A stretch of DNA of 26,589 nt. Origin: Zelonia costaricensis. Lineage: Eukaryota; Euglenozoa; Kinetoplastea; Trypanosomatida; Trypanosomatidae. The notes beneath the pieces were generated by a model. It saw only the letters and a list, made by a program, of their open reading frames with translations, was not told where the DNA came from and searched no databases. Below are positions 18,216 through 26,589 of the stretch, piece after piece (position 1 is the stretch's first letter; the number at the start of each line of letters is the position of its first letter). The translations under genes were made by a program, and so were the position numbers. The stretch is taken from the NCBI GenBank assembly GCA_030849075.1, contig JASAOO010003170.1, positions 1 through 26,589 of the forward strand, read 5' to 3'.

Positions 18216-18311
18216 GGTAGTGGAATAGGAGAAGAAAAAAAGCTGGGACCGAGAGCGCACCCGGTCCACCACGACACGTAGACGAGACACGGCGAAGAAA
18301 GAAAATAGAAT

Positions 18312-18330
18312 CACACACACACACACACAC
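18312..18330. repeat. (CA)n microsatellite
   Basis: About nine to ten uninterrupted CA units in the probable 3' UTR of the kinase gene. Confidence 0.85.
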
Positions 18331-18488
18331 CCACACAACAGAGATGGAGGAGAAAGAAGAGAGAGGTGAAACGTTTTGGGGTATGGGCAGGACGAGGTGG
18401 GAGGGGGGTGGAGGCGCCCCCCTCTCCTGCGGTCAGGTGCGGCGCACGCGTCTGTGTGTGGGTGTGGGTTGAGTCGAGGGTGCAGCGG

Positions 18489-20249
18489 CTACTCCGCCGG
18501 GGCGACGAGGGCCTCCAGCCAGGCCACCACCAGCTCCGCCCCGGGGTCCTTCTTCCCGATCTCCTTCCCTTCCATGTAGCGGCTCCGCCCGAACTTGGCC
18601 GGCATCATCGCCGTCGCGTCGGCCGCCTGCCGCGCCGCCGCGTGCGCCGCCTCCAGCAGTGCCGGCATCGTCGTCGCCGCCTCCACTGCCGCGGACAGCC
18701 GCATCCCCTCCAGCACGTCCACCATCGTGCGGTCCCCGGGCCGGGCCCCGCCGAGCTCCTGCACGTCGTGGCTCGCCTGCGCCATGGCCGCCCGTACCGC
18801 CGCGACGGCGCCCTCGTTCGCCTTGAGCGCCGCCGCCGCCCCGCCGCCGCCGCCAATCAGCAGCGCGCCGTAGAGGGGGCCGGAGGTGCCCGCGCAGGCG
18901 TCGGCCACCGCCTTGGAGATAAGCGTGAAGGTGCGCCGCACATCCGCCTCCCACGGCAGATGGGGCGCGAGCTCCAGCACGGCCGCCGCCGCGCGGTGCA
19001 CGCCGCTGCCGAGGTCGCCGTCACCGACCTCCGCGTCGAGGCTGTTGAAGTATGCCTCCATGGTGAGCAGCTTCGTGAAGACGCGTCGGGTCGCGGCGCA
19101 GAGCGGGCTCTGGTCCGCACAGCTGGCACCTGCGGGGGTCTGCTTGGCGAGCTGCAGCGCGGTCAGCGGTCCGGGCACCGTGGCGTGGCTCATCTGCGGG
19201 GCGTGGAAGTTCATGAACGGCTTCTGCAGCGCGTTGGTGTTGAGCATGTACGCGAGGTCGCCCTGGTCCTCGATCACGAGCAGGGTGAGCGAGAAGCCGT
19301 GCATGTCCAGCGCGGTCATGTGGCGCCCGCTGTGCACGCCCACGACGGTGATGTGCGCGGCGGCGAGCTCGTGCAGGGCGTGGTGGGCAATGGTGGACAT
19401 CTCCAGGTCGGTGGTACCGCCGAGGTTGTTGACCAGCAGCAGCGCCTTCACGCCGGCCTCAATGGCGGACGTCTTGCCCGGGATGTCGACGGTACTGCGG
19501 CCGAGAAGAATGCCAACGAGTAGACGCAGCAGCGATGCGGCCCCCTCGAACGGGATCTGCAGCAGACCCTTCTCCCCGTGGATGCCGAGACCCACCTCCA
19601 CCGTGCCGGCTGACAGCACCGACGACGGCGGGTTGCCGGGCAGGGCGCAGGAGGAGAGCGCGGCTCCGATGGAGCGGGTGTTGCGCGAGACGCGGTCGGC
19701 GAGGGCCTTGAGCTGCGCCAGCGACAGGCCCCGCTCGGCCGCCGCACCGAGAATCTTGTACAGCACGCAGCACCCTGCCACGCCGCGCCGCTTGCCCCCA
19801 TCCTCCGTGCCGAAAACTGCGTCGTCGGCGGCTAGCACCGTCTCGATCTGAATCCCCTGCGCCCGCGCCTGCCGCACGGCGTACTCGAAGTTGAGGACGT
19901 CGCCGGCGTAGTTCTTGATGATGACGAGGATTCCCGGGCCGTCCGGGCCCTGCAGCTTTGCCAGGTACTCGATGCCAGCGCTCACGTGCGCCGTGGGCGG
20001 GGAGGCAAAGACGCTGCCGCACACCGCCGCGCTCAGCCACCCTTTCGCCACGAAGCCGGCGTGCGCGGGCTCGTGGCCCGAGCCGCCGCCGCAGAGCAGG
20101 AGGACCTTGGTCGGGTCAACGCTCGAGGCCACCACCACGTTGGTGTTCTCGATCTTCTTGACGCGGTTGTTCAGCTCGCAGAGCCCATCCACGGCGACGT
20201 CGACGACGGTGGCTGCGTCGTCGATGAACTTCGGCACGACAGCGGACAT
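18489..20249 (-). CDS. ATP-dependent dihydroxyacetone kinase (DhaK-DhaL, 586 aa)
   Basis: It phosphorylates dihydroxyacetone (and often glyceraldehyde) with ATP, feeding three-carbon sugars into glycolysis. The 586 residues match the usual single-chain eukaryotic length. The N-terminal DhaK domain (about 1-340) has GGGSGHEPAHAGFV (54-67), IKNYAGDVLNFE (111-122) and GLGIHGEKG, where His224 is the residue expected to hold the substrate covalently. The C-terminal DhaL domain (about 385-586) has the GDGDLGSG metal/phosphate loop (409-416), GTSGPLYG (454-461), GDRTMVDVL (506-514) and GRSRYM (554-559). All signature regions are intact. No C-terminal PTS1 tripeptide is present (it ends APAE), so glycosomal import by that signal is not supported. 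The start is the ATG of MSAVVPKFI, which fits the family start. The upstream open frame is leader sequence. Some family members also act as FMN cyclases, which cannot be judged here. Confidence 0.96.
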   Translation of the reverse strand: MSAVVPKFIDDAATVVDVAVDGLCELNNRVKKIENTNVVVASSVDPTKVLLLCGGGSGHEPAHAGFVAKGWLSAAVCGSVFASPPTAHVSAGIEYLAKLQGPDGPGILVIIKNYAGDVLNFEYAVRQARAQGIQIETVLAADDAVFGTEDGGKRRGVAGCCVLYKILGAAAERGLSLAQLKALADRVSRNTRSIGAALSSCALPGNPPSSVLSAGTVEVGLGIHGEKGLLQIPFEGAASLLRLLVGILLGRSTVDIPGKTSAIEAGVKALLLVNNLGGTTDLEMSTIAHHALHELAAAHITVVGVHSGRHMTALDMHGFSLTLLVIEDQGDLAYMLNTNALQKPFMNFHAPQMSHATVPGPLTALQLAKQTPAGASCADQSPLCAATRRVFTKLLTMEAYFNSLDAEVGDGDLGSGVHRAAAAVLELAPHLPWEADVRRTFTLISKAVADACAGTSGPLYGALLIGGGGGAAAALKANEGAVAAVRAAMAQASHDVQELGGARPGDRTMVDVLEGMRLSAAVEAATTMPALLEAAHAAARQAADATAMMPAKFGRSRYMEGKEIGKKDPGAELVVAWLEALVAPAE

Positions 20250-20251
20250 CT
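20250..20251 (-). promoter_or_regulatory. AG directly abutting the kinase start codon, preceded by a long polypyrimidine tract
   Basis: On the minus strand a CT-rich tract of about 35 bases (complement of 20264-20300) is followed by no AG until the one touching the ATG. If used for trans-splicing, the native 5' UTR would be empty. Alternative AGs lie farther upstream near 20322-20332 with poorer tracts. Confidence 0.3.
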
Positions 20252-21146
20252 TCGCAGACACGTGAGGAGAGGAACAGAAACAAAGAGCAGAGGAGAGGAG
20301 AAGGCGGTGCGGGCTGGGGTGCCTGGCAGTGTAGTGTGTCTCTGTGTGGAAAGAAGCGTCGATGGAGAAGAGGGCAGACTGGCAAACAGCAGAGCCACGC
20401 ACACGTAGACGTGAACGCGGTACTGAGAGTTCACAGGGGCGAAACTCAAAAGAGGGGGAAAGAAACACAGGGAGAAGCTGAAGAAGAGCGAACGGCGACA
20501 GGCCAAAAGCAAACACACAAAAACGAAACAAAGCCAAGAGTCGATGCACCTCGATCAGGAGAGGGGTGAAACCAGATAATCAGGTGATGTGCAGAAGGCG
20601 GTTTGAACGAGGGGGAGAAAGAAGGGAAGGGAAGGCAAGGCGGGAGGGGAAGGGGGGGGGACGGCAAGGAGTTCCCTTACGTGGGCGCCAGTGGTTGGGG
20701 AGGGGGGGGAGGGGGCGCAGGTGCGTGCGAATTGCCTGCAGACCTGGAAGGGAAGTGGGGGAGGGGAAGGGGGAGGGAGAGGGCGTCTGCTATGCGTGGT
20801 TTTTTTTTCCTTTTCGAGTTTTGATGGCGATGAATGTGAAGCAGCAAGTGTGTTTGTGTTTGTGTGTTTGTGTGTGTCTTGGCCTTTGCCACGTTGTGGT
20901 TGCTGTTGCGATTCGTGGGATGGGTGGGTGAGGCGCTGCCACGCTGATGGCGACGGTAGAGGCGTGAAAACGAAGACGCTAAGCAAGAGAGAGAGAGAGG
21001 CTAAGCGAGAAATAGTGAAAGTGTACGTGGGAGGAGGGGGGGGGAGGGGAGCGAGAGGGCTGCAGTGTCGTCGTGGAAGAGCGCGTCGGGAAGTGGGTAG
21101 TGCACTCTACGGTAACGTTGCGTCTGAGATGCTTGAACCTGCGTAT

Positions 21147-21168
21147 TGTGTGTGTGTGTGTGTGTGTG
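21147..21168. repeat. (GT)n microsatellite
   Basis: About eleven GT units in the long gene-free region. Confidence 0.88.
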
Positions 21169-22139
21169 ACGTGGGGTGGGGGGGGGGAGAAGCAAGTACG
21201 CCGTGGGAGACGGGAAAGGATGGAGGGAATGGAGATTGAGGTCATGGCAGAAAGAAAGGCAGTCGCTAACGGCGGGGGGGGGGCGATGAAGACAGAACGG
21301 GGAAGGGGGAGGTAGCCGAGCAGCCCTCAGGCGGCATGTCGACCGCACCCGCCATCCTCCCACCCCCTCGCTGCTGCGTCGCTTGCTGTTGCATCACGGG
21401 TCGTGTCGGTGCTGTCTTTGTTCTTGTCGTGTGCGGGGGCCCCCCCTTCCCCCCCCGCCGTCTCCCCCACCCCCACCTTCCGCTTCTCCCTTTCCTCCCC
21501 TCTTCTCACCAGGCGAGGGTCTTCGCACTGTGAAGCAGCTCAAAAAAGAAAACGGTGAGATGGCGTGGGAAGGGTAGGGGCACAGAGAGCTGTGGCGGAG
21601 GGCAGGGAGGTACGCGGGGGGGGGGGATAGTGGTGGTGGGGCCAGGTTCAGATCACATCCGTGGGCTTCCGGGCGCCACGCAGTGGCAGTGACGGAGCCA
21701 AGGACGAGAGGAGCGTATGCGACGATGACACGGGGACGAGGTGAACAGGGACCAAAAACAAAGGTAAAATCAAGAGAGAAGACGCAGGGAGAAAGGGAGG
21801 CGAGGTGGTGAAGTCACACGTACACACAGACGGCCACAGACCCACGCGCGGCGTGATGCGTGCCGATGCACTTTGAATGAAGGGGGAGGGCAGCTGAGGA
21901 TGACCGCGACATCACGCGTATTTTGTCTTCTCTCCTTCCTCACCCCTCCAGGCGGGAGCCCTTTGCCCCCCTCCCTACTCCGCACCACCTCCCCACCCAA
22001 GGCCCCTGCCTCTACAGGTCAATCTCCATCACTCCAGACCGGGCAACACGTCCATCGCGAGAAGAGGGGAGGGGGGTGAGGGGTAAAGGGAGGCCCGCGG
22101 CGGCACACGTGTCCGCACCAGCGAGCTGCGGAGTCGCAC

Positions 22140-22140
22140 N
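22140..22140. other. Unresolved base (N) beside a poly-G run
   Basis: A single N is followed nine bases later by a run of thirteen or so G. No duplicated flank is visible here. It may mark a gap of unknown size. Confidence 0.7.
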
Positions 22141-23546
22141 GGCGGGCGCGGGGGGGGGGGGGAGGCGGCGGGACGGCGATCGTCACGTGCTGTGTAACAT
22201 CAACAGACCACAGAAGATGGGAAAACAGAAGAAGAGTGGAGAGAAGAAAAGGCGCGCATCGAACGTCGAGGGAGAGAGAGAGGGGGAGGGTCAACAGCGG
22301 CAGAGGGAAAGAAACACACGGCAGAAGTAGAGGGCAGCGAGGTGTCTTCACAGACCAGAAAAAAAAAGGAATGAGATCTGACGTGGAAGCTGTGGGGTAG
22401 AGGACGGTAGAGTCGGACACCGCGAGGCGTCACAGGAATGAAAAACGAGAAAAAAAGCACACAACGGGAGAACAGTGAAACACGCGAAAGACGGGAGATG
22501 CGGACCCCCCACCCCCCGTACGAGTCACCTTGAGAAACCAAAGAAAAACGCGCGAGGGAGCAGGCGTACCTGAACAGGCTGCGTAGCACGTCAACGACCT
22601 ACCCCCGTTCGCCTTCGCGGGGCATGGCTGCGCGCGGCGCCGCCGACACCGAACCGAACCTCCCCCCGCTCCCCTGTCTGTGTCTTCACGCGCACACACC
22701 CGTCGTGCCGGAGAGGGCGAAATGCGGGGGGGGGGGGGGAGGGGGAATGGGGGAGCGGAGGAGCCGCGCGCGCGTTGCGAAAGGAACAGAGCGAGAAGAG
22801 CCGGACAGGGAGGCGACGAGAGGGGCGGTGGACGCAACACGCGTTGTTTCTCTTCTTTGATTGTGGGGGATGGGAGGGGTATTTCTTCTCCCGTCTCTGG
22901 CGAATGGAGGAGAGGCGAGATCGGCGACGACACGGGGCCTGCAGGTGGAGGGCGCACACACGCGCCGCATGCGAGCAAAGATAAAGCACGCGTTTTTTTT
23001 TTTTTTGGAAATGGGGAGGGAGGGGGAGGGTGGGGGAGGAGAGGGTGTGCGTCGGCCCTGGGACAGCTCCACGCCTGCCTTCGTTGTCGTCGCTCCGGTC
23101 GTCTCCGCCGTGGGTGGGGGGGGGCCATGCAGACCGGGAAGGGTGGGAGTGTAGGTGTGGAACAGGAAGGGAGGGAGGGGGGGGGGGCTGTGGAGAGAGA
23201 GGAGATGCGAGGGCACCATGTGGCGCCGCTGTCCCGTCTCACCTCCTCCGCCTCTGCCCCCCCAACCCGCTCGATTTCCACCCAGTGAAGGAGCAGCAAG
23301 ATGACGAGGGTGGAACTGGTGCTGTTACCTAACGTGTTACTCTCCGACAAACACACCCACTCACCCGCACACGCGCAGACTACAGTGAGCTGAGGGAGGG
23401 GGGCAAGGGAGGCAAAGAAGGAAGAAAAAGAACCAAAGAACGGCAAGGGGCACTGAAGATTGGAAGGGTCGAGTGCTGGAGGTGCGACACACACACACAC
23501 GCAAGCAAACGCATCCACGCACGGAGACTGGCATGCACTGGCGCAA

Positions 23547-23556
23547 TTTATATAAA
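23547..23556. other. TATA-like 10 bp palindrome
   Basis: TTTATATAAA is a perfect palindrome in otherwise GC- and GA-rich DNA. It lies about 80 bases left of the hairpin at 23639. Trypanosomatid protein genes do not use TATA boxes, so a promoter role is not claimed. Confidence 0.35.
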
Positions 23557-23602
23557 CCAATACATCAGCAGGACATTTAAAACCGAGTTGGAGACAAGGT
23601 TT

Positions 23603-23627
23603 GGGTGAGTGGGTGGGTGGAGGGGGA
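23603..23627 (+). other. Potential G-quadruplex motif
   Basis: GGGTGAGTGGGTGGGTGGAGGGGG provides four G-tracts with short loops on the plus strand, directly before the hairpin at 23639-23664. Confidence 0.35.
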
Positions 23628-23638
23628 GCTACAACAGC

Positions 23639-23664
23639 CGACGGCGGCTTTGAAACCGCCGTCG
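23639..23664. other. Perfect 9 bp inverted repeat (hairpin)
   Basis: CGACGGCGG and CCGCCGTCG are perfect inverse complements separated by eight bases (CTTTGAAA). The fold would be stable in RNA of either strand. It stands out because its neighbourhood is simple-sequence DNA. No known RNA family was recognised; it could be a 3' UTR element of the transporter transcript. Confidence 0.5.
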
Positions 23665-24443
23665 ACATGAGGGGGTAAACGCAAACACAAGGGAAAAATG
23701 GAAACTTGAAGCAAGCACACAAAACAAACAGACGACAACAAAAAAGGGAATGGCAGATGAAGCGCCGCAGGTGCGATCCTGACAGCCGGTCAGCCATCAG
23801 AACGAGGGCCCATGGCGGCGGCAAAGAGCGAGGCGAGACAAGGCAAGGCAATAAGAGAATCGAAAGACGAGACGAATCAGGCAGGAGGGGTCGACCCACA
23901 CCCGGACACACACACACACACAAACACGCACAAACACATACAACCGCGGCAGCGCGCTCCTGCCTCTCGCGCGTCGCCGCCTCCCCATCGTCCCCCACCG
24001 CCGAGGGCAACAAAGCGTTTTACAACAGCCTCGGAGATGGGGGCGGGGTGAGGGAGGTGCGAGATGAACACCAAAATTGTAAAACACACACACATCAATG
24101 GCACACGAAAAAAACAACAACACATCCTCAATTAGAGGAATAATAATAAAAAAAGTGAGACATAGAATTAGAATGAGAAGGCAAATTGCAGGCCCTTTGT
24201 TCTTTCGTGTAGGATTGCGTTTTTCTTCGGTAGGGGTCGAGAGCCGCCCAGGGGGCGGGGGGGGAGAGGTAGACGCACGTGAGACTCAGAGAGAGAAAGG
24301 TGAACGCAAATACAGACCAGGAGAGACGATGCCAGCCAGGCGGAGATGCTATGAGAAAGCGGGAGGGAGGGGGAGGGGGGGGGGTAGCGGACGAAGAAGA
24401 GACGGGGTGCATGCGAGTTCGGGGAAGCACTGGCGGGGGGGGG

Positions 24444-24500
24444 GTAAGCAGCTCCACCGTTCAGGCGTGGCAGGCGCCTCTTTGTCTTTTCTTCTTGCAG
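24444..24500 (+). other. Intron-like GT...AG segment on the plus strand
   Basis: GGTAAG at 24443-24448 is followed 50 bases later by a pyrimidine tract ending in CTTCTTGCAG at 24500, as in a minimal spliceosomal intron of 57 bases. Inverted repeats (CAGGCGTGG at 24462-24470 and CCACGCCTG at 24502-24510) enclose the tract. No credible exon flanks it, and cis-introns are very rare in trypanosomatids, so it is recorded as a sequence resemblance only. Confidence 0.2.
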
Positions 24501-24641
24501 TCCACGCCTGGTGCTTCGTCCCTCATCCCTGTCGGCCCTTTCCCTTCCTTCTCAACAGGCGACACACACACATACACACACGCAGATGGAGAGAACGGAG
24601 ACAAGATCGAAAGGAAAAGAAAGAAGCGAGAACAAGCGGTA

Positions 24642-24642
24642 N
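24642..24642. other. Unresolved base (N)
   Basis: A single N between GCGGTA and GTGGGG in the long gene-free region; probably a closed or unsized assembly gap. Confidence 0.7.
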
Positions 24643-24988
24643 GTGGGGTGGAGAAGAGGGGGAGTCTACTGCTTGCATGCCTGCCTGGGGATGGGCCTGG
24701 TCGACGCAGCGGCAACGACGAGGTCATTGTGGAGAGGCGAGAAGAGGAGAAACAGGAGAGGGAGGAGGAGGGAGGGGGGGGGGGAGCGGGGATGAGGGCG
24801 AGGCAACCTCGATGGACGCGATGGCAGGTAAGGGGAACACCACAACAGACACATGAAGTCTGCCAGTGAGTAAGGGACTGGGAGAGACGAAGGGTGTGTG
24901 CGTGTGAGTGCGAGAGAGGGGGCGAGACAGAGAACAGTGGTCGTGAAAGGCGTAGAGCATATATAAAAAAGAGATCGAAGCATGACGG

Positions 24989-25013
24989 ACACACACACAC
25001 ACACACACACACA
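24989..25013. repeat. (CA)n microsatellite
   Basis: About twelve AC units in the long gene-free region. Confidence 0.9.
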
Positions 25014-25300
25014 AGCATACAGGCGTAGCAAAAACAAAGCCACACACGGAGAAACAGATAAATAGACCAAGGGGCACAAGTATGGAAAAAAAAAGCGCAT
25101 ACTTAACGAAAACAGAAGGCGAAAAGGAAAAGAAGAGACAGAGGAGAGGGGGGAGGGGGAGGGAGGGATGAATGTGGGTTGTCGTGTTTCAGCCGTGGGG
25201 GGTTCCCCTTTTTCGGAAACGAGGGACGGTGTGTCTTGGCCCGCTTAGACGGTTCTCGGATGACTCTCCCTCTGCCCCCCGTCCCCTCCCCTCACTGAGC

Positions 25301-25325
25301 ACACACACACACACACACACACACA
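25301..25325. repeat. (CA)n microsatellite
   Basis: About twelve AC units following a C-rich plus-strand tract. Confidence 0.9.
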
Positions 25326-26120
25326 TATGCAGCCGCCTCACGGGCATCACGTGCATCTCACAGCCTCGGCGTCTTGCAGTCAACAAAGAGCAGAGAAAGA
25401 ACAAAGACTCCAGAGAGCCTCTGATGGAGAGGGGGGGGGGACGCTGTTGGAAGGTTGCGACGATGCGCTGTGATGTTGGGGGTGGCGGGGTGGCACGTGG
25501 AAGAGGTGCACGCTGGGAGCGGAGACGGTGCGGTGGGAGGGAGGGTGGAGACTGAGGAGGGAAGGGCGAGGGGGTGCAGGGGAGGGACGCGTCGAGTTCC
25601 GAGTTAGGGCGGGCGGCAACAACGCGCGAAACGGCGAGACCGTCCACAGGAAAAAAATGAAACAAGAGGGCTCAGTAAAGAGGAATGAAGGCCGCAGCAC
25701 GGAGGAGGGAGAGGGGGGGGCACATACACACACAACAGCCTGAGCGCCATCGCACACACACACACACACATGCATGCATAGGTGCACACCCGTGTGCAGT
25801 GCGTGTGTGAACGAGGAGAGACAGACTTGTGTGGGGCAGTGAGTGAACTTGAGGCTTGGCATATCTCGGACACGTGCGCGGCGGCGAAAGGGGGGGGGAG
25901 GGGAGGCGTCGAGGACAACAAGAGCTGGAGAAAGCGGTGCGCGTGTGCGCGTTTGAGTTTGGGACCAGTGGGCGTGCAACGACGCACCGCACACCCGGCA
26001 AAGCTGATTCTATACCAACGACACATGCGGCGCCAGCCGAGCAGCACTCTCACAAGGGTTAATCCTTCACATCACGAACACAAGAGAGGAAGGGGAAAAG
26101 GAAAGCAAAGCAGTCGAGTT

Positions 26121-26589
26121 TTACTTCGTCTTGGGCGTGCCAACGTGGACGCTGGCCTCGGCCTCGGTGCGCGGGTGCTGCGCCTCCGCCGTGGCCTTCT
26201 TCGGCTCGTGCAGCGGCTCCGCCTCCGCAATCATCGGCTCGAGGTCAGAGCTCGACGACTGGCGCTTCACGACATGCTGATCCAAAGACTTGCGGATCAC
26301 CTTGCCGTCGACATCGATGTCGTCGCAGATGCGGGCCTTCGGGAGCAGCATCATGCTCAGCGGCACCACCAGCATCGGCGTGCAGATGTTGCAGACAAAC
26401 AGCAGCCACGGCAGGTTGTCGTAGTTGCAGCGCGAGCCCGCATCGTCCCGCTTGAAGACGCTCCAGCCGTACTCCATGATGATGGCGCCCAGCGACGACG
26501 AAGTGGTGTTGCCGAGGTTGGCGAAACCGGCAAGCAGCGCATACACCACACTCTCCGAGCCGCGCGGGCACAGACGCGACAGGAGGATC
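26121..26589 (-). CDS. Folate/biopterin transporter family protein, C-terminal part (155 aa seen)
   Basis: This is the 3' end of a gene running off the right edge; 155 residues are visible. They start inside a conserved FBT/BT1-family region: LCPRGSESVVYALLAGFANL matches the family pattern LCP-x-G-x-E-x(3)-ALLAG-x(2)-NLG. One membrane segment covers about the stretch VYALLAGFANLGNTTSSSLGA, and a last one covers LPWLLFVCNICTPMLVVPLSMMLL. A hydrophilic cytosolic tail of about 75 residues, rich in Glu, Ala and Lys, ends in TPKTK. Family members are plasma-membrane carriers of folate, biopterin or S-adenosylmethionine in trypanosomatids; the substrate cannot be told from this part. The family is often present in tandem copies, so more members may lie to the right. 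Confidence 0.92.
   Translation of the reverse strand, partial: ILLSRLCPRGSESVVYALLAGFANLGNTTSSSLGAIIMEYGWSVFKRDDAGSRCNYDNLPWLLFVCNICTPMLVVPLSMMLLPKARICDDIDVDGKVIRKSLDQHVVKRQSSSSDLEPMIAEAEPLHEPKKATAEAQHPRTEAEASVHVGTPKTK

Larger units (their letters stand above)
17179..18488. other. Spacer between the dihydroxyacetone kinase gene and the ubiquitin-like-domain gene
   Basis: About 1.3 kb with no supported gene. It contains poly-G at 17517-17536 and 17761-17780, (CA)n arrays at 18178-18215 and 18312-18330, and a strong plus-strand polypyrimidine-CAG element at 17835-17868. The right end is the likely 3' UTR of the kinase gene. Confidence 0.6.
20250..26120. other. 5.9 kb gene-free region between the transporter and the kinase
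   Basis: No gene can be supported on either strand. It contains long purine runs, poly-G blocks, CA microsatellites, two unresolved N positions (22140 and 24642), a TATA-like palindrome at 23547-23556, a 9 bp stem hairpin at 23639-23664, an A/T-rich patch at 24100-24170, and several plus-strand polypyrimidine-AG elements. The largest minus-strand frame (22430-24013, 527 codons) is made of Pro/Ser/Val-Cys translation of simple sequence. The right part should be the 3' UTR of the transporter gene. The length is unusual compared with the 0.7-1.9 kb spacers elsewhere in the window. Confidence 0.6.

Noticed and set aside
20250..20549. 100-codon N-terminal extension of the dihydroxyacetone kinase
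   Set aside because: The family normally begins at the position of MSAVVPKFI; the extension is translated leader with a strong polypyrimidine tract.
22430..24013. 527-codon open frame on the minus strand in the long spacer
   Set aside because: It translates into Pro/Ser/Leu, Val-Cys and charged runs from simple-sequence DNA, matches no family, and crosses CA repeats; long frames are expected on the pyrimidine-rich strand because stop codons are rare there.

Overview
The window is a stretch of nuclear chromosome from a trypanosomatid, most probably Leishmania or a close Leishmaniinae relative. The grounds are: GC-rich, intron-less genes all on one strand (minus); long non-coding spacers full of (CA)n, poly-G and polypurine runs; polypyrimidine tracts followed by AG just upstream of several start codons, as expected for spliced-leader trans-splicing; and a folate/biopterin-type transporter. 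The species cannot be decided from the sequence alone. No tRNA, rRNA, CRISPR or bacterial-type promoter was seen.

Reading in the direction of transcription (from high to low coordinates), eight genes are supported: (1) the last 155 residues of a folate/biopterin transporter (26121-26589, cut by the window edge); (2) after a 5.9 kb gene-free spacer, a complete ATP-dependent dihydroxyacetone kinase (18489-20249); (3) a 511-residue protein with a ubiquitin-like beta-grasp domain and a basic tail (15643-17178); (4-6) three tandem, diverged membrane-anchored RING-finger proteins of the MUL1/MAPL type (14489-14962, 12280-13011, 9880-10398); (7) a 1394-residue leucine-rich-repeat protein (4020-8204); (8) an 83-residue C2H2 zinc-finger protein with a SERF-like basic N-terminus (2877-3128). 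The first 2.9 kb has no gene that I can support.

Functionally, the centre of the window leans towards ubiquitin: three paralogous RING proteins lie next to a ubiquitin-like-domain protein. Trypanosomatid gene order usually does not encode pathways, so only the paralogy of the RING trio is a strong statement; the link to the ubiquitin-like protein is a hypothesis. The kinase and the transporter are metabolic and unrelated.

The spacers total more than half of the window. Their plus strand is mostly purine-rich, so the transcribed minus strand is pyrimidine-rich. There are local reversals where the plus strand carries polypyrimidine-AG elements resembling splice acceptors. Three single N characters mark unresolved assembly joins, and the one at 11513 sits between two identical 94 bp copies, which looks like an unmerged contig overlap rather than a biological repeat.
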